A stretch of 15,030 nucleotides of DNA from an uncultured Faecalibacterium sp. (GTDB lineage: Bacteria; Bacillota; Clostridia; Oscillospirales; Ruminococcaceae), in assembly GCA_934512105.1 (NCBI GenBank), contig CAKSWQ010000048.1, positions 1-15,030 on the forward strand, in the 5' to 3' direction. Of the stretch, positions 1-5,839 are shown piece after piece (position 1 is the first letter of the stretch; each line of letters starts with the position of its first letter). A model generated the notes under the pieces. That model saw nothing but the letters and a program-made list of their open reading frames with translations. It was not told where the DNA came from and did not search any database. The position numbers and the translations under genes are program-made.

Positions 1-321
1 ACTCGCCAGCCCGTAGTCCTGTGTCACGACCACATCCCCCGGTTTTACCCGGTTCACCAGCGCAAAGTCTACGCTGTTAGCCCCTTTATCGAACACCAGC
101 GTCTGCGCACCTTCACGCTCGATCTGGTGGGAGGTGTCGCACAGGATGATGACCGGAACGCTGAACCGCTTTGCAATCTGCAATGTCAGGTCCACCACCG
201 GGCAGCCGTCTGCATCAATCAGAACTTGTCGGGGCAAGACCCCTCCATTTGCTTCGCAAACCGTTCTGTCGCTTAAACGCCCCACTGGGGCGTTCATTGC
301 TTCGCAAACGCGAATAGTCAT
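1..321 (-). CDS. YaiI/YqxD family protein (UPF0178, PIN-like), 5' part, with repeat insertion
   Basis: Partial gene: the first 107 codons are present and the rest lies beyond the left edge. From residue 34 the protein reads LIDADGCPVVDLTLQIAKRF, followed by ILCDTSHQIEREGA, KGANSVDFALVNRV and GDVVVTQDYGLAS. These are hallmarks of the YaiI/YqxD (DUF188) family, a PIN-like fold with acidic residues (here D36, D38) near the N-terminus; its biochemical role is not settled. The ATG at 319-321 overlaps the TGA of the upstream hydrolase (ATGA), suggesting translational coupling, and its MTI start resembles E. coli YaiI. The family core normally begins within a few residues of the start. Here 28 extra codons lie between V5 and V33 and correspond to an intergenic repeat (223-314). 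The frame stays open throughout, and the PRQV end of the insert replaces TIRV ahead of LIDAD, so the first strand may be rebuilt. Family call is confident; functionality of this allele is unknown. Confidence 0.85.
   Translation of the reverse strand, partial: MTIRVCEAMNAPVGRLSDRTVCEANGGVLPRQVLIDADGCPVVDLTLQIAKRFSVPVIILCDTSHQIEREGAQTLVFDKGANSVDFALVNRVKPGDVVVTQDYGLAS
223..314 (-). repeat. Hairpin-rich intergenic repeat, copy 1 (inside the YaiI-family gene)
   Basis: This roughly 92-bp segment matches the segment at 13038-13142 over most of its length. It folds into consecutive small hairpins: GGGG 231-234 with CCCC 240-243; TTTGC 248-252 with GCAAA 256-260; a 9-bp perfect palindrome AACGCCCCA/TGGGGCGTT at 276-294 around C285; and TTGC 297-300 with GCAA 304-307. 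It lies wholly within the YaiI-family reading frame. A GTT triplet (minus strand) occurs at both ends (223-225 and 307-309), so a clean 84-nt insertion with a 3-bp duplication is one reading. The strand is given relative to the host gene. Confidence 0.8.
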
Positions 322-1001
322 GTGTGTTCCTCCATCATCCAGCGAAACGCCTTTGCCGTGCGCAGGTCGGCGTCTTTGAAATGCCCGCCACTGTTCCATT
401 CAAGCGTGCAGTCTGCGCCACGCTCTGTAAGCCGGCTGTGCAGGGTGCGGATGTTATCGCCCACCGCAGCCATGACGGTGTTTTTCGTGCGCTCTTCCTT
501 GTCACCAAGGCTCAGATAAATGTGCTGCGTCTGTATCGGGTGCTGTTGTTCAAACTCTATCCAGCCCGGAAACCACACAGAAGGCGATGCGGCGGCGACA
601 CCGTAGAACAAATCGGTCTGGGTGGATGCCCACAGTGCAAACAATCCCGCCAGCGAATATCCGCCCAGAATGATTTTGACGTTCTCCGGGAGTTCAAACT
701 GTTGTTTCAGCACTGGAATGACCTGTTCTGTCAGAAAGCGCAGGGTGTCCGCAGCCTCGCCGCCGAAGCCTTGCTTTCCCCACACGGCAGGGGCATCCCA
801 CGGGGAAAGTGCATCGTTCCAGCTTTCCACAGGGATAGCTGCAAACAGAAAATTCTGGCTGTCTTGTGCGATCATTGCCACTTCATGATCCATACTTTGC
901 AGCTCGTGCTCGTCGGTCATTTGGAGCAGCAGATATTCTGCATGGGCTTCGCCGTAAATGCGGCAAGGTCTGTTCCCGATTTGCATTGTCCGTGCAGTCA
1001 C
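318..1001 (-). CDS. Alpha/beta-hydrolase, putative esterase (esterase D / IroE type)
   Basis: A 227-residue predicted cytoplasmic serine hydrolase with no signal peptide. The nucleophile elbow is GGYSLAG at residues 113-119 (Ser116), followed by LFALWAS. SLGDKEERTKN holds the likely acidic residue (Asp167), and GGHF supplies the likely catalytic His207. The order and spacing fit the putative-esterase (D/IroE-like) group. The substrate cannot be read from sequence. I chose the GTG at 1001 because GGGAGGAT (1008-1015) sits at correct spacing and a promoter ends just upstream. A longer frame back to an ATG at 1064 would start inside that promoter's -35 box. ATG 986 is a less likely alternative. 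The stop overlaps the next gene's ATG by ATGA, so the two are probably co-transcribed. Confidence 0.8.
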   Translation of the reverse strand: MTARTMQIGNRPCRIYGEAHAEYLLLQMTDEHELQSMDHEVAMIAQDSQNFLFAAIPVESWNDALSPWDAPAVWGKQGFGGEAADTLRFLTEQVIPVLKQQFELPENVKIILGGYSLAGLFALWASTQTDLFYGVAAASPSVWFPGWIEFEQQHPIQTQHIYLSLGDKEERTKNTVMAAVGDNIRTLHSRLTERGADCTLEWNSGGHFKDADLRTAKAFRWMMEEHT

Positions 1002-1035
1002 CGCGGCATCCTCCCGAAAAAACTTTGATAAGCCC

Positions 1036-1064
1036 AGTATAGCAACTGAAAAATCATTTAGCAA
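1036..1064 (-). promoter_or_regulatory. Sigma-A promoter for the esterase/YaiI pair
   Basis: On the minus strand TTGCTA (1059-1064) and TATACT (1036-1041) are separated by 17 nt. Transcription would begin near 1030, ahead of the ribosome binding site at 1008-1015 and the GTG at 1001. The -35 box overlaps the stop codon of the small upstream ORF. This spacing is the main evidence against the longer hydrolase start. Confidence 0.6.
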
Positions 1065-1198
1065 TTTAAAAGGCGTTCATAGCCGTGGCAAGCAGTGTCT
1101 TCGTACTGTGGAATGCCTTCATTGGCACAAAGATATTGCCCATCTTCGCTCAGGTGGGCGATTTCTTTTTCATCCATCATCAATTTCAAGTAGGCCAT
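1058..1198 (-). CDS. Unrecognised 46-residue protein
   Basis: A short ORF starting MAYLKLMMDEKEIAHLSEDG and ending HGYERLLNC. I do not recognise it. It is soluble and acidic, with cysteines at positions 27, 38 and 46, no hydrophobic segment, no signal peptide and no double-glycine leader, so it does not look like a secreted pheromone precursor. Support for translation is an AAAGGAG ribosome binding site nine bases before the ATG and a promoter directly upstream (1220-1247). It lies between the sensor kinase (64 nt upstream) and the hydrolase, with no terminator on either side. It could be a real small gene or the remnant of a longer one. Confidence 0.55.
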   Translation of the reverse strand: MAYLKLMMDEKEIAHLSEDGQYLCANEGIPQYEDTACHGYERLLNC

Positions 1199-1219
1199 GA
1201 TGTCGCGCTCCTTTCCTCT

Positions 1220-1247
1220 AGTATACCATGGTCAGGCGGATAGACAA
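1220..1247 (-). promoter_or_regulatory. Promoter for the 46-residue ORF
   Basis: On the minus strand TTGTCT (1242-1247) and TATACT (1220-1225) are separated by 16 nt. The predicted transcript starts almost at the AAAGGAG ribosome binding site (1206-1214), so the 5' leader would be very short. Confidence 0.45.
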
Positions 1248-1261
1248 GGTGAATTGAGGTT

Positions 1262-2608
1262 TCATTCTGCATACACGACTTCCCTCACCACCACTTCTTC
1301 CGCCTGCGCTTCGATCTCTCCGGTAAACTGAAACCATCCATCCTCATAGTCCATAACAAAGTCTGCATGATATTTATTCAGAATAAGTTTTATATTGGAA
1401 AGCCCGAATCCATGAAGATTTGCATTCGGTTTTGTCGTTTGGATCGTATCATTTTTTATTTCGACTGGAAGGGCCGTATTTCGAACAGAAAACAAAAAGC
1501 TTTGTTTTAACACAGCAGAAACCCGAATCACTCGATCACCATCGATTTTTTCGCAGGCTTCAATGGCGTTATCCAGCAGATTGGAAAATAGGACGACCAT
1601 ATCCGATACGTCAAAAGGCAGAGCTGATAAATCATTCAGCTCGAAATCGATGTCGATCCCCTTTTGGATCGCTTCCGTTGCTTTCGTGTTGAACAGCGCA
1701 TCCAAAATCGCATGGTGAGAGTTGACTAGGAACAATCGGTCTGTTTGTTCTTTGGACACAGAATTCAAATATTGCTCTGCCGCATCATATTCCTGATTTT
1801 GCAAAAGACCGTGAAGTGTATTGAGATGTGCCCGAAAGTCATGTACCCTATGGCGCTGCGCCGTATAGAGCTGACTTGCCGCTTCCATATTTTTAGCCTG
1901 AAACTGGAGCTGCTGTTCCAGCGCCAAAACTCTTTCCTGATTTTCAACCGTCTTTTCCATCCGTTCCAAAAGATACAGCACTGCTACATTTGCAGCAAAA
2001 ATCAAACCGCAGGCCGCAGCGATCACCATTTCGCTTGCACTTTTACCAGTCGTCATGTACAGCAAAAGCACCAGCATTACAAAAGATGTTCCCGGAAACA
2101 AAAAATAGAGACCTGATTTTGCGCCGGTCAGCTTGTTGGGTTTTCTTAAGCCTCTTTTCCTCATAAACTTTCGAAATGTATAGGCCAGAAAAAGTTCTGT
2201 CGAATAGTTGATAACTCCATAGCTTATCATAAGAGGGAAACTTGTTTGAAAGGTCGCTCCGTCCATTCCGCAGATAAAAGCACCTGCCATGCCAAGTCCA
2301 AAAGACAAACAATAGGTTATGAGATATTCTATACAGACTAAGAGCAGCAGCATTCCACTGGAGATCTCTTTATACAATGCTCTTGCGCTGAATGTGTACG
2401 ACAAAAGGATCATGCCGATCTTCACAGCCTGATCTCGTCCAAAGAAAACAAGCGGAACTTGCAGGATCCAGAAATTCAGAGCAACAAGGCATCCGATGCC
2501 CAACGGAAACTTCCAGTTATCCCATCGCCTTTGGGCAAACGCATCCAAAAAGAATATCAGGGATAGCGTATCGACCACCGTGTAAAGAAAGCTCAAGAGA
2601 TCGCCCAT
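1262..2608 (-). CDS. AgrC-like sensor histidine kinase (GHKL ATPase), 6-7 membrane segments
   Basis: A 448-residue membrane kinase. Residues 1-215 are mostly hydrophobic with about six or seven transmembrane segments and no large extracellular domain, as in AgrC/ComD/VirS-type receptors for peptides. A coiled linker (216-250) leads to the phospho-acceptor region RHRVHDFRAHL (His256), close to the HDYRNHL motif of HPK10 kinases. The ATPase domain has the N-box NLLDNAIEA (343-351) and the G-box HGFGLSNI (399-406). I chose ATG 2608 because GGAGAGGG lies eight bases ahead. A GTG at 2626 is in frame but poorly placed behind a ribosome binding site. The gene overlaps the end of the response regulator by 16 nt, so the two are translationally coupled. 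Peptide sensing is inferred from architecture; no agrB or agrD-like gene is present. Confidence 0.88.
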   Translation of the reverse strand: MGDLLSFLYTVVDTLSLIFFLDAFAQRRWDNWKFPLGIGCLVALNFWILQVPLVFFGRDQAVKIGMILLSYTFSARALYKEISSGMLLLLVCIEYLITYCLSFGLGMAGAFICGMDGATFQTSFPLMISYGVINYSTELFLAYTFRKFMRKRGLRKPNKLTGAKSGLYFLFPGTSFVMLVLLLYMTTGKSASEMVIAAACGLIFAANVAVLYLLERMEKTVENQERVLALEQQLQFQAKNMEAASQLYTAQRHRVHDFRAHLNTLHGLLQNQEYDAAEQYLNSVSKEQTDRLFLVNSHHAILDALFNTKATEAIQKGIDIDFELNDLSALPFDVSDMVVLFSNLLDNAIEACEKIDGDRVIRVSAVLKQSFLFSVRNTALPVEIKNDTIQTTKPNANLHGFGLSNIKLILNKYHADFVMDYEDGWFQFTGEIEAQAEEVVVREVVYAE

Positions 2609-3312
2609 CGATTTTTCCCTCTCCACTTCAGGTAATGCTGTTTTAATTCCTTGTGATTTTTAGCGCTTGAGGGCAAAACGATTCCTCCGCGCAAGCGTAC
2701 CTTCTCATACTGCATCTGTTCGATGTACTCCATATTTACCAGAAAGGACTTGTGGATCCGCAGAAACCCAAGGTCTTCCAGCTTTTCCGACAAATCTGTC
2801 ATATTTCCATAAAACCGATATTCCTTCCGTTCATCGTGGATCAGGTGCATGATAACGATCCTCAGATTTGACTCCAGATAGAGAATGTGATTTGCCGGAA
2901 TATCGATCCATTCCGAATTGACAGAGATCGTAATGATCTGTTTTTTCCGTGCCACTTCTTTGACTGCATCCTCAAAATAGGATACCAGTCTTTCCTGCAT
3001 ATTGCTTTTCAAAAGATACCGAAACGCCTGTATCTCAAACCCTTCCGGCGCATACTGGATGAAGTTGGTCAGAAAAATGATCACGATCCCCGGTTTTTCT
3101 TTCCGAAGTTTCCACGCCAGATCGATGCCGCTGAAGTCTCCCATATCAATATCCAGAATCGCAATATCATACCCCGCAAGGTCTTTAATCGCACAGGAAT
3201 CATCAAACAGGTGAAACCGCACCTGCATTCCGGTTTCTGCGCAATGCTTTTGAAGCAGCTCTGAAACCTGCTCTGTAACACGCCGCTCATCGTCACAGAT
3301 CAATACATTCAT
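2593..3312 (-). CDS. LytTR-family response regulator (AgrA/VirR/ComE type)
   Basis: A 239-residue regulator with an N-terminal receiver domain (1-120) and a LytTR DNA-binding domain (about 133-235). The receiver has the acidic pair D7/D8, the phosphorylation site D54 in AILDIDM, T82 and K102. The LytTR part includes ILYLESNLRIVIMH, GFLRIHKSFLVNMEYI and GIVLPSSAKNHKELKQHYLK, typical of the family. A GGGGGG ribosome binding site lies eight bases before ATG 3312. It is first in the operon, followed by its overlapping kinase. Phosphorylated LytTR regulators usually bind paired direct repeats upstream of activated promoters. The divergent promoter region (3313-3582) is the obvious candidate target. 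Confidence 0.9.
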   Translation of the reverse strand: MNVLICDDERRVTEQVSELLQKHCAETGMQVRFHLFDDSCAIKDLAGYDIAILDIDMGDFSGIDLAWKLRKEKPGIVIIFLTNFIQYAPEGFEIQAFRYLLKSNMQERLVSYFEDAVKEVARKKQIITISVNSEWIDIPANHILYLESNLRIVIMHLIHDERKEYRFYGNMTDLSEKLEDLGFLRIHKSFLVNMEYIEQMQYEKVRLRGGIVLPSSAKNHKELKQHYLKWRGKNRWAIS

Positions 3313-3394
3313 CTGAAATTCCCCCCAAGATAAACGAACCGGCTTTTGTGATTCGAAATATTTCAGCCGCTCCGCTAGGTCAACGAAAATTCAA

Positions 3395-3439
3395 TAGAAT
3401 CGAATCTCATAGTGATTATAATACGATTAGAATGAAATC
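3395..3439. promoter_or_regulatory. Direct repeats in the divergent regulatory region
   Basis: TAGAATCGAATC (3395-3406) and TAGAATGAAATC (3428-3439) match at 10 of 12 positions with starts 33 bp apart. They flank the -10 box of the regulator promoter and overlap its -35. They are candidate operator sites for the LytTR regulator. The spacing is wider than the classical LytTR arrangement of about 21 bp centre to centre, so this is tentative. Confidence 0.35.
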
Positions 3440-3443
3440 GCAA
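3415..3443 (-). promoter_or_regulatory. Promoter of the response regulator/kinase operon
   Basis: On the minus strand TTGCGA (3438-3443) and a perfect TATAAT (3415-3420) are separated by 17 nt. This predicts a leader of about 100 nt before ATG 3312. The position between two direct repeats suggests autoregulation. Confidence 0.6.
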
Positions 3444-3456
3444 ATAGTGCACTCTA

Positions 3457-3462
3457 TATAAT
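3457..3462 (+). promoter_or_regulatory. -10 element (TATAAT) of the divergent membrane-protein gene, weak -35
   Basis: A perfect TATAAT faces the gene at 3583, but the six bases 17 nt upstream (GAAATC) are a poor -35 box. A consensus -10 with a weak -35 is usual for activator-dependent promoters, and the second direct repeat (3428-3439) covers the -35 position. This is compatible with activation by the divergent regulator, but no direct evidence exists here. Confidence 0.4.
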
Positions 3463-3582
3463 AGAACTGTGCCTTTTCATGACAAAAAAACCGGTTTTCG
3501 TTACCATAATGTAGACTTTCCCATGGTATGAGCGTAAAACAGAACCACCTTCCCGCATTCTAAAAAACCAAGGAGTATCGTC

Positions 3583-4791
3583 ATGAAAGCATCGCAATAT
3601 AACAGCAGTTTGCGCAAGAAAGTTCTCATTTCCGCAGCGGCTCTTGTCCTTCTTATCGCTCTTGCGTTTGAACTTTATCCAAGAAGTTCTCAGATCATCG
3701 ATCTCTCCACCGGTTCCGGGCTTTCCAAAATGCTCCGATACGATGACGCGCAGGTCTATATCTTTGGCGAGGTGCATCGAAAGGTAGAATACCAAAAGTT
3801 CCGCAATGTGCTGTTCAAGTATCTTGTGGAGAAAAAAGGCGTGCGTGTCCTTTTGATGGAGCATGGCTATGCAAGCGGCTTTATCGAAAACGAAACAATA
3901 CAGAACCGGATGACCTTTTCCGATGCGTTCGAGCAGTTTACGGTATCCCAAGAGGACTACGAATTGTTCCGGTGGATGTCGGAATTCAACCGGAACAGAC
4001 CGGACAACGATAAAATTTCCATCGTTGGTGCAGATATCACGGATTCGATTGAGATGCTTTGCACCTTCTGCAAATATCTTCTGAAAGACTGCGATTTTTC
4101 GGCAGCAGACAGAGAGACACAGATGCTTTTGATCGGCATCCAGAAATGCCGGTTGCAGTATCGTTTTCAAAACAGTCTGCTGCCACAGCTGATCGAGCAG
4201 ATGCAGACCCGGCCGGAACAACTCGAAGCAGTGCTGGGCGATAAGATGATCCATCTGGAGCGTGCTCTTCTGGGCTGGCAGCAGGAGCAGACGTGCAATG
4301 AACTGAACGATTATCAGGCAGAGCTTCAACACGGCGGCAAGGCCATGGCTTATCGGGAAGATGCCCTGTATGCAAATCTCCAGCGAATCTATCAGGAAAA
4401 CCCAACTGCAAAGTATTTCGGTTCGTTCGGGGCAGCACACGTCCAAATGACACGCTATGTTGGCGATGGATCAGTTTATTGGATCGATGATTGTTTCGTT
4501 TCACGGATGGCTGGGGCGGAAAGCTTCCTTGACGGCAAACTGACCGTAATTGACGGCATCGTGACCCACGAGATCGGAGATCTGGGCGAATCTGATACGA
4601 ACCATATCATCCTGTATAATACCGCCCGTGCAAAGAACCCCGCCGCTGAAAGCGGAAAGTTCTTTGCGGCATCCCCGGACATCCCGGATGAAAAAATTGC
4701 GCAGTATGCAATATTGTTTGAGCACCCGGATCAGATCACAAGCAGCGAGGAGCATCCGGGGTGGTACTGGCTCAGCCATAAAAAAGAATAG
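3583..4791 (+). CDS. Membrane-anchored EreA/ChaN/TraB (TIKI) superfamily protein
   Basis: A 402-residue protein with one N-terminal membrane anchor (about residues 14-32, after a basic RKK) and the rest probably outside the cell. Two GxxH motifs are visible: GEVH (62-65, in YIFGEVHRK) and GAAH (283-286, in YFGSFGAAHVQM). LLMEHGYASG (90-99) supplies a conserved Glu/His, and YRED (257-260) precedes the second motif. This layout matches the superfamily joining erythromycin esterases, ChaN-like proteins, TraB/PrgY pheromone-shutdown proteins and TIKI metalloproteases. The substrate cannot be read. Macrolide esterase activity is possible, but the membrane anchor and the divergent AgrC/AgrA-like pair make a role on an extracellular peptide worth considering. 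An AAGGAG ribosome binding site lies seven bases before the ATG. A terminator follows at 4857-4897. The gene is A/T-richer than the metabolic genes to its right. Confidence 0.75.
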   Translation: MKASQYNSSLRKKVLISAAALVLLIALAFELYPRSSQIIDLSTGSGLSKMLRYDDAQVYIFGEVHRKVEYQKFRNVLFKYLVEKKGVRVLLMEHGYASGFIENETIQNRMTFSDAFEQFTVSQEDYELFRWMSEFNRNRPDNDKISIVGADITDSIEMLCTFCKYLLKDCDFSAADRETQMLLIGIQKCRLQYRFQNSLLPQLIEQMQTRPEQLEAVLGDKMIHLERALLGWQQEQTCNELNDYQAELQHGGKAMAYREDALYANLQRIYQENPTAKYFGSFGAAHVQMTRYVGDGSVYWIDDCFVSRMAGAESFLDGKLTVIDGIVTHEIGDLGESDTNHIILYNTARAKNPAAESGKFFAASPDIPDEKIAQYAILFEHPDQITSSEEHPGWYWLSHKKE

Positions 4792-4856
4792 GGTACTCAC
4801 CGCCTCCGGTTCTGCGCAGTCCGCTGCTTCCGGTGCCCGGAGTGTAAACTATACGC

Positions 4857-4897
4857 AAAAGACCGCCTCCGCGTTTAAAAACGGAGGCGGTCTTTTT
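4857..4897. terminator. Bidirectional intrinsic terminator between convergent genes
   Basis: GACCGCCTCCG (4861-4871) pairs perfectly with CGGAGGCGGTC (4882-4892) around a 10-nt loop, with AAAA before and TTTTT after. It separates the plus-strand GxxH protein from the minus-strand YheO-type regulator and can stop both. Confidence 0.9.
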
Positions 4898-4921
4898 GTC
4901 GGGGAGCAGTTCGTTCACAGC

Positions 4922-5557
4922 TCACTTCAGTTTGCTCAGGTAGCGGTAGATGGTGGCTTCCGAGGAGCCCAGCTGGGCGGCGACCTCGCTGACGGCGCCC
5001 TTCATATAAAAGATGCCCGCGTGGTGCAAAGACTCCACGATGCGGATCTTTTCCTCCATGGTCAGCCGGTCGGGCGGCAGCCCGGCGCTGCCGGTCACCT
5101 CGGCAATGGCATTCTGTACGGCGTCGGGCAGGGAACTGACAAAGTTCTCCACCCCGATGCCGGTGGAGGAGGGCTCGGTGTGCGCGCCGCAGAGGGTGAG
5201 CAGCTCCTGCGCGATGCGGCTGTACTTGTCGGCATCAAAGTTGACGCAGAGCATCCCGATGAGCTGGCCGTTGTCCTTGATGAACATGGTGGAGGAGCGC
5301 AGCCGCCCCTTGGCCTGCGAAGCGCCCTGATAGCCCGCCAGATAATCCTGCTTTTCATACATCCGCTCCTGAATGAAGCGCAGCGCCATGTTGGAAAGGG
5401 GCGCGCCCTCGGTGCGTCCGCTGATATGGTTATTGACGATGGCAACAATGGTGCCGTCCTCGCTGGTAAGGTCATGCAGAACTACCTCGTAGTCCGGGCC
5501 CAGCGCTTCCCCCAGAAAAGATACCACTACGCAATAAGGCTCAAGTCTTGCATCCAT
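4922..5557 (-). CDS. YheO/DauR-family transcriptional regulator (PAS-like + HTH)
   Basis: A 211-residue DNA-binding regulator. Residues 1-115 form a YheO-like PAS domain, recognisable from LGPDYEVVLHDLTSEDGTIVAIVNNHISGR-type content (17-48) and the GMLCVNFDAD strand (101-110). Residues about 165-211 form the C-terminal helix-turn-helix (MKGAVSEVAAQLGSSEATIYRYLSKLK region). Known relatives include DauR, the D-arginine utilisation repressor. I chose ATG 5557 because AGAGG lies eight bases ahead; GTG 5566 would sit on top of that site. The gene is divergent from the RidA/desulfidase/symporter operon and probably controls it, with the amino acid or a derivative as ligand (inference). A palindrome over its own -10 box suggests autoregulation. 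Confidence 0.88.
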   Translation of the reverse strand: MDARLEPYCVVVSFLGEALGPDYEVVLHDLTSEDGTIVAIVNNHISGRTEGAPLSNMALRFIQERMYEKQDYLAGYQGASQAKGRLRSSTMFIKDNGQLIGMLCVNFDADKYSRIAQELLTLCGAHTEPSSTGIGVENFVSSLPDAVQNAIAEVTGSAGLPPDRLTMEEKIRIVESLHHAGIFYMKGAVSEVAAQLGSSEATIYRYLSKLK

Positions 5558-5585
5558 CCCGTTCACCTCTTTTGTACTGCTGGAG

Positions 5586-5609
5586 CGCGTGAGAAAAAAT
5601 TATCACGCG
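5586..5609 (-). other. Inverted repeat in the regulator's 5' leader
   Basis: CGCGTGA (5586-5592) and TCACGCG (5603-5609) form a perfect 7-bp stem with a 10-nt A/T-rich loop. It lies in the predicted untranslated leader of the YheO-type gene, between its promoter and ribosome binding site. It could be an RNA hairpin or a DNA operator. Confidence 0.45.
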
Positions 5610-5616
5610 GGTTCTA

Positions 5617-5650
5617 CTGCTATCATAGCAGAAATGACAGATTTTTACAA
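5617..5650 (-). promoter_or_regulatory. Promoter of the YheO-type regulator with overlapping palindrome
   Basis: On the minus strand TTGTAA (5645-5650) and TATGAT (5622-5627) are 17 nt apart. The -10 is buried in a perfect 15-bp palindrome, CTGCTATGATAGCAG (5617-5631). A repressor bound there would block RNA polymerase, so this is a candidate autoregulatory operator. Confidence 0.6.
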
Positions 5651-5706
5651 TAAGAAGGTGCATTGTATCCATTGTTTCGTCAAAGTGATGACATTTTCGG
5701 GAGTTT

Positions 5707-5741
5707 TTGTCATGCGTGACAATTTGTTCTCATGATAAGAA
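5707..5741. promoter_or_regulatory. Two palindromes just upstream of the ridA promoter
   Basis: TTGTCA-TGCG-TGACAA (5707-5722) is a 6-4-6 inverted repeat. TTCTCATGATAAGAA (5727-5741) is a near-perfect palindrome. Their centres are about 20 bp apart, two helical turns, and the second ends eight bases before the -35 box. Placement fits an activator site or an upstream operator. The half-sites differ from the palindrome at 5617-5631, so more than one regulator may act here. Confidence 0.45.
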
Positions 5742-5748
5742 AATGCTG

Positions 5749-5777
5749 TTGACAAAATATTCTCACTGCGTTAGGAT
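5749..5777 (+). promoter_or_regulatory. Strong promoter of the ridA-desulfidase-symporter operon
   Basis: A consensus TTGACA (5749-5754) is followed after exactly 17 nt by TAGGAT (5772-5777). It predicts a leader of about 55 nt to the RidA start at 5840. No other clear promoter is visible before the next two genes, supporting one transcript to the terminator at 8887-8927. Confidence 0.75.
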
Positions 5778-5839
5778 AGTGTCAGCGAGGGAAGGACAGC
5801 CCTTCCCGACAAATGGAAAAGGAAAAGGAGGAAAATCGG

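Noticed and set aside
223..314. CRISPR-like interpretation of the repeated hairpin element
   Set aside because: The two copies are about 12.8 kb apart, with no regular spacer array and no cas genes.
324..1028. A 234-codon plus-strand frame opposite the hydrolase
   Set aside because: Antisense to a serine hydrolase with a complete catalytic motif set; no domain and no ribosome binding site seen.
3463..3582. Possible AgrD-like pheromone ORF in the divergent gap
   Set aside because: The only ATG-initiated frames here are about 10-11 codons, lack ribosome binding sites, and show no leader, cyclisation cysteine or processing motif. The minus strand of the gap is equally empty.
3454..4446. A 330-codon minus-strand frame opposite the GxxH membrane protein
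   Set aside because: The plus-strand gene has the ribosome binding site, a membrane anchor and family motifs. The antisense frame shows no domain and would run through the divergent promoter region.
4628..5653. A 341-codon plus-strand frame opposite the YheO-type regulator
   Set aside because: It crosses a strong terminator and is antisense to a recognisable regulator.
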